Positions 36,754 to 44,672 of a stretch of 64,000 nt of DNA are shown piece after piece. The notes under the pieces were generated by a model. The model searched no databases and was not told the origin of the DNA. It was given only the letters and a program-made list of their open reading frames with translations. The first letter of the stretch is position 1. The number at the start of each line of letters is the position of its first letter. The translations under genes were made by a program, and so were the position numbers. The DNA lies in NCBI GenBank assembly GCA_038253125.1, contig JBBSHM010000004.1, positions 1-64,000 on the forward strand. The letters run 5' to 3'. Source of the DNA: JAUJNH01 sp038253125 (GTDB lineage Bacteria; Actinomycetota; Acidimicrobiia; Acidimicrobiales; JAUJNH01).

Positions 36754-37229
36754 GCGGGTCGGGCCTGCGGGCCCGGGTGCTGGTCGTGTCGAGCGGCGTG
36801 GCCGCCGGCACCCGGCAGGACCGGGGCGGCCCGGCCCTGGTCGAGATGCTCGCCGCTGCGGGTTACAAGGTCGACAAACCGGTGATGGTGGCCGACGGGA
36901 TCCCGGCTGTGACCTCCGCCCTGCGCGCCCTCACCGCCGACTTCGCCGGTCTGGTCGTCACCACCGGCGGCACCGGCTTCTCCCCGACCGACGTCACCCC
37001 TGAGGCCACCCTTGACGTCATCGACCGCCACGCCCCGGGCCTGGCCGAGGCCATGCGGGGCGTCGACCCCCGAGGCCGCCTAGGCCGAGGCGTGTGCGGC
37101 ACGGCGGGCCGGGCGCTGATCCTCAACTGCCCCGGCAGCCCCGGCGGCGCCGTCGACCAGCTCCAAGCCGTCATCGACATCCTCCCTCACGCCCTGAGCC
37201 TCCTGGCCGACACGCCCACCGAGCACTAG
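36750..37229 (+). CDS. MoaB/MogA-like molybdopterin-binding protein
   Basis: 159 residues of the MoCF_biosynth fold: RVLVVSSGVAAGTRQDRGGPALVEML, the central VVTTGGTGFSPTDVTPEATLDVI signature (adenylylation site), and LILNCPGSPGGAVDQLQAV. The family activates molybdopterin for metal insertion; some actinobacterial homologues occur without a full moa set, as here. ATG 36750 overlaps the rsmB stop. The 156-base gap that follows is highly structured and precedes ribD. Confidence 0.85.
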   Translation: MSGSGLRARVLVVSSGVAAGTRQDRGGPALVEMLAAAGYKVDKPVMVADGIPAVTSALRALTADFAGLVVTTGGTGFSPTDVTPEATLDVIDRHAPGLAEAMRGVDPRGRLGRGVCGTAGRALILNCPGSPGGAVDQLQAVIDILPHALSLLADTPTEH

Positions 37230-37262
37230 GGCACGGTCGTCGGGTTCTGGCGCGCCAGCTGA

Positions 37263-37344
37263 CGCCGCCGAGCGGCGATGTTGTGTCTTCGGCCCGCTGT
37301 CGGGCCATCGGTTGCCGGCGCGCCGGGGTAATCTCCGGTGCGCC
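37263..37344 (+). promoter_or_regulatory. Three-hairpin structured leader before the riboflavin operon
   Basis: Three consecutive stems can form: CGCCGC/GCGGCG (37263-37277), GGCCCG/CGGGCC with a CTGT loop (37291-37306), and a ten-base-pair stem, with one G-U pair, of GGCGCGCCGG and CCGGTGCGCC around GGTAATCT (37317-37344). TCGTCGGGTT (37237-37246) could also pair with AACCGACGA (37394-37402) just inside ribD, enclosing all three and the start codon. A canonical FMN riboswitch core is not recognised. Function is inference. Confidence 0.4.
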
Positions 37345-37385
37345 GTTCGCTGCGCCGAGAGGGTCGACGGAGGCGCCGAAGCCGG

Positions 37386-38420
37386 ATGGGATCAACCGAC
37401 GACGAACCGGTGATGCGGCGGGCGCTGGCGCTCGCTGATGCGGTACGTCCGCGGCCTTCACCCAACCCGTGGGTCGGCTGCGTGATCGTCTGCGCCGACG
37501 CCAGCGAGGTCGAAGGGTCGACCCAGAAACCCGGAGGGGATCACGCCGAGGCCCAGGCGCTGCGTCGGGCCCGGGCGGCCGGACTCGATCTGAGGGGGGC
37601 GGTGGCCTTCACCACCCTGGAGCCGTGCAGCCACCACGGGCGCACCCCCCCCTGCGCCGACGCTCTGGTCGAGGCCGGTGTTGGGCGCGTGGTGGTCGGG
37701 GTGCTCGACCCGGATCCCCACGTCTGCGGGCGTGGGGTCGAGCGTCTGCGGGCCGGCGGCCTCGAGGTCGTGGTAGGCGTCCTCGGAGGCGAGGTGGAGC
37801 ACCAGCTGGCCGCCTACCTCCACCACCGGCGCACCGGCAGGCCCTGGGTGACGCTGAAGCTGGCAGCCACACTCGATGGCCGCACGGCGGCGCCGGACGG
37901 ATCGTCGCGCTGGATCACCGGCGATGAGGCCAGGGCCGACGCCCACCGGGAGCGGGCCGAACACGACGCCGTCCTCGTCGGCGCCGGCACGGTGCGGGCC
38001 GACGATCCAAAGCTGACGGTGCGTTACGCCGAGGGACCCGAGCCGCTCCGCGTCGTCCTCGGCTCGGCTCCCCCCACCGCTCGGATCCACCCGTGCCTCG
38101 AGCTCTCGGGCGACCTGGGTGAAGTCCTCGGTCAGCTGGGCGGCAAAGGCGTGCTGAGCGTGCTGGTGGAAGGGGGCGCCACGGTGGCCCGGGCCTTCCA
38201 CTCAGCAGGGCTGGTGAACCGCTACCTGGTCTACCTGGCGCCCGCACTGCTCGGCGGCGACGACGGCCGGCCCCTGTTCGCCGGCGCCGGGGTGCCGACC
38301 ATCGCGGAGGTGTGGCGGGGCCACATCGGCTCTGTCGGGCGGCTCGGAGCCGACCTGCGCATCGAGGTCCTCCCGGGCCGCGACGAGCCCCACCTGAGCC
38401 CTCCGGAGCGGGTGAGCTAG
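37386..38420 (+). CDS. ribD: Bifunctional diaminohydroxyphosphoribosylaminopyrimidine deaminase / reductase
   Basis: Second and third steps of riboflavin synthesis. The deaminase half has VMRRALALADAVRPRPSPNPWVGCVIV, the zinc motifs GDHAEAQAL and TLEPCSHHGRTPPCADAL; the reductase half begins near RPWVTLKLAATLDGRTAA, with SSRWITGDEARADAHRERAEHDAVLVGAGTV, LVEGGATVARAF and APALLGGDDGRPLF. ATG 37386 fits the family start. It heads ribD-ribE-ribBA-ribH, with ribE starting on the next base. Confidence 0.95.
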   Translation: MGSTDDEPVMRRALALADAVRPRPSPNPWVGCVIVCADASEVEGSTQKPGGDHAEAQALRRARAAGLDLRGAVAFTTLEPCSHHGRTPPCADALVEAGVGRVVVGVLDPDPHVCGRGVERLRAGGLEVVVGVLGGEVEHQLAAYLHHRRTGRPWVTLKLAATLDGRTAAPDGSSRWITGDEARADAHRERAEHDAVLVGAGTVRADDPKLTVRYAEGPEPLRVVLGSAPPTARIHPCLELSGDLGEVLGQLGGKGVLSVLVEGGATVARAFHSAGLVNRYLVYLAPALLGGDDGRPLFAGAGVPTIAEVWRGHIGSVGRLGADLRIEVLPGRDEPHLSPPERVS

Positions 38421-39035
38421 TTGTTCACCGGGATCGTCGAGGAGTTCGGCCGATTCGAGAGCCGTGCCGGCAGCCGCTTCCGGTTCGCCTGCACCGCGGA
38501 GTTCCTGGAGGATGCCGCCATCGGCGATTCCGTCGCCCACAACGGCGCCTGCCTCACCCTCGTCAGCGTCACCGCCTCCGCCTACGAGGTCGACGTCGTC
38601 GCCGAGACCCTGGACCGCACCAACCTGGGCGAGCTCACGCCCGGCGACCCGGTCAACCTCGAGCGGGCCGTCCGCCTCCAGGACCGGCTCGGCGGCCACC
38701 TGGTGCTCGGCCACGTCGATGCCGTGGGACGCGTCGTCCAGGGCGCCCCGAACCTGGTGGTGGCGCTGGCGCCCCATCTCACCCGCTACGTGGTGGAGAA
38801 GGGTTCGATCGCCGTCGACGGCTGCAGCCTGACCGTCACCGCTGTCGGGGCCGACCGCTTCGAGGTCGCTGTCATACCGCACACCGCCAAGGTCACCACC
38901 CTCGGCCGGGCCCACCCGGGAGGCCGAGTGAACATCGAGGTCGACATCATGGCCAAGCACGCCGAGAAGCTGCTCGCCGCCCACCTCTATAGCTCGACCG
39001 ACGGCGCCTCGACCGGGACGGCGACAGCCGGCTGA
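38421..39035 (+). CDS. ribE: Riboflavin synthase alpha chain
   Basis: Dismutates two 6,7-dimethyl-8-ribityllumazines to riboflavin. Starts MFTGIVEEFG at TTG 38421, the universal N-terminus of this enzyme; the two lumazine-binding halves are seen (VAHNGACLTLVSV, then LGGHLVLGHVDAVG and SIAVDGCSLTVTAV). 204 residues with a Thr/Ala/Ser tail. The stop overlaps the ribBA start by one base. Confidence 0.96.
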   Translation: MFTGIVEEFGRFESRAGSRFRFACTAEFLEDAAIGDSVAHNGACLTLVSVTASAYEVDVVAETLDRTNLGELTPGDPVNLERAVRLQDRLGGHLVLGHVDAVGRVVQGAPNLVVALAPHLTRYVVEKGSIAVDGCSLTVTAVGADRFEVAVIPHTAKVTTLGRAHPGGRVNIEVDIMAKHAEKLLAAHLYSSTDGASTGTATAG

Positions 39036-40267
39036 TGGCGCACGCCAGCATCCCCCAGGCCATCGAGGCCATCGGCCGCGGCCAGATCGTGGTCGTGGCG
39101 GACGACGAGGACCGGGAGAACGAGGGTGACCTCATCATGGCGGCCGAGCACGCCACGCCCGAGGCCATCGCCTTCTTCGTGCGCCACACGAGCGGGCTGA
39201 TCTGCGCTCCCATCACCGCCGAGCGGGCCCATGAGCTCGATCTCCCGCTGATGGTGGCGGTGAACAACACCGAGAGCATGCGAACGGCCTTCACGGTCAC
39301 GGTCGACCTGAGGCACGGCACGACCACCGGGATCTCGGCCGCCGATCGGGCCCGCACCATCCGCGGCCTGGTCGAGCCGACGACCAGGCCCACCGACCTG
39401 TCCCGGCCCGGGCACGTCGCGCCGCTGATAGCCCGCGAGGGCGGCGTGCTGAAGCGGGCGGGCCACACCGAGGCCGCCGTCGACCTGGCCCGCCTGGCGG
39501 GCCTCGCCCCGGCCGGGGTCCTCTGCGAGCTCGTCACCGCGGACGGCTCGGAGATGCAGCGCATGCCCGACCTCGAACGCTTCGCCGACGAGCACGGTCT
39601 GCTGCTGATAACCATCGCCGACCTCATCCGCTTCCGGCGTCAGACCGAGAAGCTGGTGATCCGCCTGACCGAGGCCACGATCCCAACCGGGTGGGGGGAC
39701 TTCACCTGCGTCCCCTACCGTTCGCTGCTGGACGGCGAGGTCCACCTGGCGTTTGTGCGCGGCGCCGTCAGCGGTGAGCAGGACGTCCTGGTGCGGGTGC
39801 ACTCGGAGTGCCTGACCGGTGACATCTTCGGGAGCCGTCGCTGCGACTGCGGCCAGCAGCTGCACGCGGCGATGGCCCTCATCGACCAGGAGGGGCGTGG
39901 GGCTGTGATCTACCTGCGGGGCCACGAGGGCCGGGGCATCGGCATCGCCCACAAGATCGCCGCCTACGGGCTGCAGGACACCGGCCTTGACACCGTTGAC
40001 GCCAACACCGCCCTCGGGCTGCCGGTTGACAGCCGGGAGTACGGCATCGGGGCGCAGATCCTGAACGACCTCGGCATCACCACCATGCGGCTGCTCACGA
40101 ACAACCCGGCCAAGCGCGGCGGCCTCGAGGGCTTCGGTCTCAAGGTCACCGAGCGCGTCGCCCTGCCGTCCAAGCCGACGCCGGAGAACATCGACTACCT
40201 CCGCACCAAGGTTGCCCGCCTGGGCCACCTGATGGACGACCTCGGCCCCCCCGGCGATCCGCTGTGA
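39035..40267 (+). CDS. ribBA: 3,4-Dihydroxy-2-butanone-4-phosphate synthase / GTP cyclohydrolase II fusion
   Basis: Provides both riboflavin precursors. The N-terminal RibB domain shows VVADDEDRENEGDLIMAAE, FFVRHTSGLIC, FTVTVDLRHGTTTGISAADRA, and HTEAAVDLARLAGL. The C-terminal RibA domain has VHSECLTGDIFGSRRCDCG (zinc Cys residues), GRGAVIYLRGHEGRGIGI and NPAKRGGLEGFGL. 410 residues, no truncation, with all catalytic motifs kept, so both activities are likely. It overlaps ribH as GTGA. Confidence 0.97.
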   Translation: MAHASIPQAIEAIGRGQIVVVADDEDRENEGDLIMAAEHATPEAIAFFVRHTSGLICAPITAERAHELDLPLMVAVNNTESMRTAFTVTVDLRHGTTTGISAADRARTIRGLVEPTTRPTDLSRPGHVAPLIAREGGVLKRAGHTEAAVDLARLAGLAPAGVLCELVTADGSEMQRMPDLERFADEHGLLLITIADLIRFRRQTEKLVIRLTEATIPTGWGDFTCVPYRSLLDGEVHLAFVRGAVSGEQDVLVRVHSECLTGDIFGSRRCDCGQQLHAAMALIDQEGRGAVIYLRGHEGRGIGIAHKIAAYGLQDTGLDTVDANTALGLPVDSREYGIGAQILNDLGITTMRLLTNNPAKRGGLEGFGLKVTERVALPSKPTPENIDYLRTKVARLGHLMDDLGPPGDPL

Positions 40268-40737
40268 GCGGGGAGGGGGCGCCAGAGCTGACGGTGGAGT
40301 CAGCGGGGGCCAAGGTGGCCGTGGTCGCAGCCCTGTGGCACCGCACGATCACCGACGCCCTGGTTAGGTCGGCTACCAGGGTGCTGGGTGACGCCGGTGC
40401 CGAGGCGACGGTGGTGCGGGTCCCCGGAGCCTTCGAGCTTCCGGTGGCGGCCCTGGCGGCCGCCCGAGCCGGGTTCGACGCCGTGGTGGCCCTCGGGGTT
40501 GTGATCCGGGGCGGCACGCCCCACTTCGACTACGTCTGCCACGCTGCCACCGGCGGGCTCACCCAGGTGGCGGTGACGACGGGCGTGCCCGTCGGCTTCG
40601 GCCTGCTCACCTGTGACACCGAGGAGCAGGCCCGTCAGCGGTCCGGTCTGCCCGGGTCGGTCGAGGACAAGGGGCGGGAGGCGGCCCAGGCCGCTCTGGC
40701 CACCCTCCACGCCCTGCGCAGCCTGACACTCGCCTAG
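40264..40737 (+). CDS. ribH: 6,7-Dimethyl-8-ribityllumazine synthase
   Basis: Condenses the RibA/RibD product with the RibB product. The 157-residue protein has VAALWHRTITDALV, VVRVPGAFELPVAALAAA, ALGVVIRGGTPHFDYVCHAATGGL (catalytic His region) and PVGFGLLTCDTEEQARQRSG. It ends the operon; 54 bases later the PAP2 gene begins behind its own -10. Confidence 0.96.
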   Translation: MSGEGAPELTVESAGAKVAVVAALWHRTITDALVRSATRVLGDAGAEATVVRVPGAFELPVAALAAARAGFDAVVALGVVIRGGTPHFDYVCHAATGGLTQVAVTTGVPVGFGLLTCDTEEQARQRSGLPGSVEDKGREAAQAALATLHALRSLTLA

Positions 40738-40776
40738 GGGAGGCGTACCCGAGGGTGCGTAGGCCGCAGAGGCCGT

Positions 40777-40782
40777 TATGGT
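40777..40782 (+). promoter_or_regulatory. Putative -10 box (TATGGT) for the PAP2 gene
   Basis: TATGGT lies nine bases before ATG 40792 with no ribosome-binding site. Confidence 0.4.
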
Positions 40783-40791
40783 CAGGCCGGG

Positions 40792-41646
40792 ATGGAGAGC
40801 GTCGGCCCCGCCAGGACCGTCCCCGCCCAGCACGAGGATGCCGCGGCCCGACCGGGCCGGTTGATGCAGCTGGCGCTGGTCCTCGTCGTGTGGTGGTCCT
40901 ACGACGCCGTCAACAACCTCGCCGCCCTGCGGGGGCCGGCGGCGATGCGGCACGGCCTGGAGATCCTGCACCTCGAGACGTGGCTGCACCTGGACGCAGA
41001 GCGGCCGTTGAACCGGTGGCTGGGCGACCACCTGCTCCTCGGGCGGTGGCTGGGCACCTACTACGACCTCGCCCACTTCGGGGTGACGATCGCCGTGCTC
41101 GTCTGGGTGCTGTGGCGCCACGCCCACCACTACCGCCGCCTCCGCAACGGGCTCCTGGGGGTGAACCTCATCGGGTTCCTGGTCTTCTGGGCGTTCCCGG
41201 TCGCCCCACCACGGCTCCTGGCCGGTTCGGGCTTCGTGGATGTGGTCGCCGTCGCCCACTCCATCGGCGCGTGGAGCGAGGGGGCGCTGGCCTCCCAGGC
41301 CAACGAGTACGCGGCGATGCCCTCCCTGCACGTCGCCTGGGCCGTGTGGTGCGCGGTGGCTGTGTGGGCGATACGCCGGGACCAGCTGTCCCGGGTCCTG
41401 GCGTGCGCCTACGTGGCGCTCACCTGCCTGGTGGTGATGGCAACCGCCAACCACTACCTGCTCGATGTCGCCGCCGGAGCGGTGACCGCAGCCGTGGCCA
41501 CGAGCCTCGCCCTCCTCATCGCCGCCGGCCTGGCCCGCCGGAGAACCCGTCGGACAAGGGGACCGGCGTCGGTTGACCGACCGTGCGGCGCAACCCGGGG
41601 TCTCCATGCACCGGAGGAGGAGCCGGACCGCGCCCTGGTGTCCTGA
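40792..41646 (+). CDS. PAP2-superfamily membrane phosphatase / inositol phosphotransferase-like protein
   Basis: 284 residues, about six hydrophobic segments. The PAP2 active-site motifs are seen as YAAMPSLHVAWA (SxxH, position about 180) and ATANHYLLDVAAGA (HxxxD). The N-terminal part, DAVNNLAALRG...HLETWLHLDAERPLNRWL, resembles actinobacterial PAP2_3 proteins linked to inositol phospholipid or polyprenyl phosphate chemistry. Substrate unknown. The C-terminal tail is basic and cytoplasmic. Confidence 0.82.
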   Translation: MESVGPARTVPAQHEDAAARPGRLMQLALVLVVWWSYDAVNNLAALRGPAAMRHGLEILHLETWLHLDAERPLNRWLGDHLLLGRWLGTYYDLAHFGVTIAVLVWVLWRHAHHYRRLRNGLLGVNLIGFLVFWAFPVAPPRLLAGSGFVDVVAVAHSIGAWSEGALASQANEYAAMPSLHVAWAVWCAVAVWAIRRDQLSRVLACAYVALTCLVVMATANHYLLDVAAGAVTAAVATSLALLIAAGLARRRTRRTRGPASVDRPCGATRGLHAPEEEPDRALVS

Positions 41647-41703
41647 GCTTGCACCCGACACAGCCCCTCCCGCCGCCGCAGCAGGATCAGACCCGAGGAC
41701 GGC

Positions 41704-41709
41704 TACCTT
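41704..41709 (+). promoter_or_regulatory. Putative -10 box (TACCTT) for hisG
   Basis: TACCTT ends seven bases before GTG 41717, which gives the family N-terminus; a leaderless pattern. Confidence 0.45.
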
Positions 41710-41716
41710 GCCGGTC

Positions 41717-42592
41717 GTGCTGCGCCTCGTCCTACCGAAGGGTTCGCTAGAGCGGGCGACCCTCGAGCTATTTGAGGCGGCAGACCTCCCGGTGCGCCGC
41801 TCCTCAGCCGTGGCCTACCGGGCCACCATCGACGACCCTCGAATCGACGAGGTCTGGGTGCTGCGCCCCCAGGAGATCCCCCGCTACGTGGCCGACGGAA
41901 CATTCGACATCGGCATCACCGGCCGGGACTGGATCGAGGAGACGGCGAGCGAGGTCGTGAGCCTCGGCGAGCTGCGCTACTCAAAAGCCACGGCCAGACC
42001 GGTCAGCATCGTTCTCGCCGTTCCCGAGGACTCGCCGTGGCGCGGCGTGGCCGACCTGCCCGCCGGGGTCAGGGTGGCCACCGAGTACCCCGGGCTCACC
42101 CGGCGCTTCTTCGACGGTCTGGGAATCGATGCCCAGGTTGAGCTCTCCCACGGCGCCACCGAGGCCAAGGCCCCCACCTTCGTCGATGTAGTGGTGGATC
42201 TCACCGAGACCGGCTCGGCTCTGCGGGCGGCCGGCCTGCGGATCATCGAGACGATGCTCACGTCCTACACCGAGCTCATCGCCAACCCGACCAGCCACGC
42301 CGACCCGGAAAAGGCCCATGCCATGGACCAGGTTCAGACCCTCCTCCAGGGCGTTCTCGAGGCCCGGGGCCGGGTGCTCCTCAAGCTGAACGTCGCCGAG
42401 GCCGACCTCGACCGGGTCGTCGCCGTGCTGCCCTCGATGCGCTCGCCGACGGTGTCAAAGCTGTTCGGCGGCGACGGCTTCGCGGTCGAGACGGTCGTGT
42501 CGAAGGATCAGATCAACGTCCTCATCCCCGACCTGAAGGGGGCGGGCGCCACCGACCTGATCGAGATGCCCCTGTCGAAGATCGTGCATTGA
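41717..42592 (+). CDS. hisG: ATP phosphoribosyltransferase, long form
   Basis: First histidine-synthesis enzyme, joining ATP and PRPP. It begins LRLVLPKGSLERATLELFEAADL, has DIGITGRDWIEE, VRVATEYPGLTRRFF, and the PRPP-loop EAKAPTFVDVVVDLTETGSALRAAGLRI; the C-terminal ACT-like HisG_C regulatory domain (RVLLKLNVAEADLDRVVAVLPSM, INVLIPDLKGAGATDLIEMPLSKIVH) marks the homo-hexameric, feedback-inhibited form. About 291 residues from GTG 41717. hisE and the other his genes are not in the window. Confidence 0.95.
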   Translation: MLRLVLPKGSLERATLELFEAADLPVRRSSAVAYRATIDDPRIDEVWVLRPQEIPRYVADGTFDIGITGRDWIEETASEVVSLGELRYSKATARPVSIVLAVPEDSPWRGVADLPAGVRVATEYPGLTRRFFDGLGIDAQVELSHGATEAKAPTFVDVVVDLTETGSALRAAGLRIIETMLTSYTELIANPTSHADPEKAHAMDQVQTLLQGVLEARGRVLLKLNVAEADLDRVVAVLPSMRSPTVSKLFGGDGFAVETVVSKDQINVLIPDLKGAGATDLIEMPLSKIVH

Positions 42593-42801
42593 CGCCGCCT
42601 ATCGGCTCGCGTCTCGCAGGGGTGGTCGTGGCCTATGACGACCACGCCGGCTGCGGCGAGGTCGAGGCTGCGGGCGCCCGCTACTGGTTCCACTGCACCC
42701 GGCTGCTCAACGGCTCCCGCCACGCCGAGCCCGGCCAGAACGTCAGCTTCCGCCTGGTTCCGGGCCACCGCGGCCGCTGGGAGGCCGCCGAGGTGGGCTA
42801 G
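42589..42801 (+). CDS. Small cold-shock-domain-like protein
   Basis: 70 residues, starting at TTG 42589 inside the hisG stop. The pattern LAGVVVAYDDHAGCGEVEAAGARYWFHCTRLLNGSR and GQNVSFRLVPGHRGRWEAAEV follows the five-strand cold-shock domain (turn G-x-G, FHCT in place of FVHxS, then NVxFxL), but RNP1/RNP2 aromatics are only partly kept. Nucleic-acid binding is therefore inference. Its TAG stop shares CTAG with the convergent DUF1844 gene's stop. Confidence 0.7.
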   Translation: MTPPIGSRLAGVVVAYDDHAGCGEVEAAGARYWFHCTRLLNGSRHAEPGQNVSFRLVPGHRGRWEAAEVG

Positions 42802-43202
42802 GAGCCATCCATGCCTTCGGGTCGCGGCACCCCGGCGGTGCCGGCGTCGAGCGCCGCCTTCAGCTGCACGAAGGCCAGACGGATCTGGGCCAGGCCGTCG
42901 GCCAGCGTGCCCTCGTCGTCACCCAGGCGGTCGCCGAGCCCCTCGACGATGGCGGCCATGGCGTCGATGGCCAGCTGGGCGTCGGCCAGGTTGGGGGGCT
43001 CAGCGGTGAGGTGGATGCGGGCCAGCTCGAACAGCTGGATGGCGTGGTTGCCGACGACATAGCGGGCCGGGGTGTTGCGTATGGCGGCGAGCTCCTCCTC
43101 GACCGCCCTCTCCACCTCGGCCGGATCGGGCTCGGGCGCAGGGGGCGGCGTGCCGCCTGGCCGAGGAGGCGGCGTACCGCCGGGGGTCCAGAGCCCGCTC
43201 AT
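42798..43202 (-). CDS. DUF1844 domain protein
   Basis: 134 residues: a Pro/Gly-rich N-terminus (GGTPPPRPGGTPPPAPEPDP), then helices with VVGNHAIQLFELARIHLTAEPPNLADAQLAIDAMAAIVEGLGDRL and a C-terminal LAQIRLAFVQLKAAL (quoted in part), matching the small all-helical DUF1844 family commonly found divergent from infC in actinobacteria. Function unknown. A minus-strand TAGGGT box lies six bases before ATG 43202, overlapping the infC promoter box. Confidence 0.72.
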   Translation of the reverse strand: MSGLWTPGGTPPPRPGGTPPPAPEPDPAEVERAVEEELAAIRNTPARYVVGNHAIQLFELARIHLTAEPPNLADAQLAIDAMAAIVEGLGDRLGDDEGTLADGLAQIRLAFVQLKAALDAGTAGVPRPEGMDGS

Positions 43203-43207
43203 GGGTG

Positions 43208-43214
43208 TACCCTA
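43208..43214. promoter_or_regulatory. Overlapping divergent -10 boxes of DUF1844 gene and infC
   Basis: TACCCT on the plus strand (43208-43213) and TAGGGT on the minus strand (43214-43209) share five bases, so the same seven bases may serve both promoters and only one polymerase could use them at a time. Confidence 0.4.
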
Positions 43215-43334
43215 TGTCGGACAACTGAGCGTGGAAGCGGGGCCGCCGGCAGCATGGCAGCTCCCACCCGGCCACCTCCTCCCCGGGGGAACGTGCGCCG
43301 AGGTCACAACGACACGGGGCTCCTCTCCAGCGAT

Positions 43335-43392
43335 GGGGGCGGGCGGCTCCCGCCTCCGCCTCTCCACAAGAGAAACGAAGGGAGCCACCACC
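43335..43392 (+). promoter_or_regulatory. infC leader hairpin and ribosome-binding-site switch
   Basis: A nine-base-pair hairpin (one G-U) forms from GGGGGCGGG at 43335-43343 and CCCGCCTCC at 43349-43357. Alternatively GGCTCCC (43345-43351), using part of that hairpin, pairs perfectly with GGGAGCC (43380-43386), which contains the infC Shine-Dalgarno AAGGGAG (43378-43384). The two folds exclude each other, as in translational attenuators. Confidence 0.5.
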
Positions 43393-44061
43393 ATCTCCGC
43401 TGACCAGCCCGAGCACCGCCGGAACGACCGGATCCGCACCCGTGAGGTGCGCCTGATCGACCACGACGGCACCCAGCTCGGCATCAAGCCCACCCAGGAG
43501 GCGCTCAACCTGGCCTACGCCAGGGAGATGGACCTGGTCGAGGTCGCCCCGGACGCGAACCCTCCGGTCTGCAAGATCATGGACTGGAACAAGTTCAAGT
43601 ACGACATGGCGCAGCGGGCCAAGGACGCCAAGCGCAAGGCGACGACCACCACCATCAAGGAGATGAAGTACCGGGTCAAGATCGGCCCCGGCGACTTCGA
43701 GACCAAGACCCGCCAGGTCGGCCGCTTCTTGAAGGAAGGCCACAAGGTCAAGGTCACGATCATGTTCCGGGGCCGCGAGAACGACCATCCCGAGCTTGGC
43801 ATGAAGATCCTCGACCGGGTCATTGCCGAGGTGGATCCGGTGGCCAAGGTGGAGGCGACGCCCAAGCGGGACGGTCGGAACATGGTGATGGTGCTGGCAC
43901 CGGACAAGGTGAAGATCGCCGCCACGGCCAAGGCTGTCAAGGCGGCTGACAAGGCTGACAAGGCCCAGAAGGAACAGGCCGAGGTCGTCAGCAACGACAA
44001 GAGCATCGACGAGACCCCAGCCGCCGCAACCGGCGCCGGGGTCGAGGCCACCACGGCCTGA
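43393..44061 (+). CDS. infC: Translation initiation factor IF-3, ATC start codon
   Basis: IF-3 keeps 30S subunits free and proofreads start codons. ISADQPEHRRNDRIRTREVRLIDHDGTQLGI is the family N-terminus (quoted here over its two halves: residues 1-16 and 17-31), then LDLVEVAPDANPPVCKIMDW, KYRVKIGPGDFETKTRQVGRFL and KVKVTIMFRGREN. No ATG, GTG or TTG is near the true start; ATC 43393 lies eight bases after AAGGGAG, and unusual infC start codons (ATT, ATC) are known to serve autoregulation. The nearest upstream ATG (43333) lies inside the structured leader. An Ala/Lys/Asp-rich tail extends the C-terminus. Confidence 0.93.
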   Translation: MSADQPEHRRNDRIRTREVRLIDHDGTQLGIKPTQEALNLAYAREMDLVEVAPDANPPVCKIMDWNKFKYDMAQRAKDAKRKATTTTIKEMKYRVKIGPGDFETKTRQVGRFLKEGHKVKVTIMFRGRENDHPELGMKILDRVIAEVDPVAKVEATPKRDGRNMVMVLAPDKVKIAATAKAVKAADKADKAQKEQAEVVSNDKSIDETPAAATGAGVEATTA

Positions 44062-44074
44062 CCAAGGAGACCTC

Positions 44075-44269
44075 ATGCCCAAGATGAAGACGGACTCCGG
44101 CGCCAAGAAGCGCATCAAGATCACGGGCACCGGTCGGCTCCGCCGCCGCAGCGCCTTCACCAACCACCTGCTCGAGAAGAAGTCCTCGAAGCGCATGCGC
44201 CGCCTCCACCGTGAGAGCGACATCGCCAAGGGTGACCTGCGCACGGTCAAGCGCCTCCTCGGCCGCTGA
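44075..44269 (+). CDS. rpmI: 50S ribosomal protein L35
   Basis: 64 residues with PKMKTDSGAKKRIKITGTGRL and a highly basic body ending KGDLRTVKRLLGR, the L35 pattern. AAGGAGA lies seven bases before ATG 44075. Middle gene of infC-rpmI-rplT. Confidence 0.97.
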   Translation: MPKMKTDSGAKKRIKITGTGRLRRRSAFTNHLLEKKSSKRMRRLHRESDIAKGDLRTVKRLLGR

Positions 44270-44311
44270 CCTCGAAACTCCCCTCCGTCCCCCTTAGAAA
44301 GGAGCTCTCCC

Positions 44312-44662
44312 ATGGCTCGGGTGAAGCGCGGCATCAACGCCAAGAAGCACCACAAGGCCGTCCTCGAGCAGGCGAAGGGCTATTACGGCAATCGCAGCCG
44401 TTCCTTCAAGTCCGCCAACGAGGCGGTCCTGCACGCCGGCAACTACGCCTTCCGTGACCGCCGGGCCCGCAAGGGCGACTTCAGCTCTCTGTGGATCCAG
44501 CGGATCAACGCCGGCGCCCGCACCCACGGCATCTCCTACAGCCGGCTGATCGCCGGTCTGAAGGGGGCCGGCGTCGAGGTCGACCGCAAGGTGCTGGCCG
44601 ACCTGGCCGTCACCGACGACGCCGCCTTTGGCCGCCTGTGCGACCTGGCGAAGGGCGCCTGA
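44312..44662 (+). CDS. rplT: 50S ribosomal protein L20
   Basis: 116 residues: ARVKRGINAKKHHKAVLEQAKGYYGNRSR, then RRARKGDFSSLWIQRINAGAR and GISYSRLIAGLKGAGVEVDRKVLADLAVTD, standard L20 (first and last stretches quoted only in part of their span). AAAGGAGC precedes ATG 44312. L20 represses this operon in other bacteria, which may relate to the infC leader structure. Confidence 0.97.
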   Translation: MARVKRGINAKKHHKAVLEQAKGYYGNRSRSFKSANEAVLHAGNYAFRDRRARKGDFSSLWIQRINAGARTHGISYSRLIAGLKGAGVEVDRKVLADLAVTDDAAFGRLCDLAKGA

Positions 44663-44672
44663 GCCCCTAGCG

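Noticed and set aside
37230..37385. Canonical FMN riboswitch before ribD
   Set aside because: The conserved 5' core and paired elements are not found; only a short resemblance near the 3' end. Kept as an unassigned structured leader.
43072..43392. N-terminal extension of infC to an upstream in-frame start
   Set aside because: It runs antisense through the DUF1844 gene and the promoter; the family N-terminus begins at ATC 43393.
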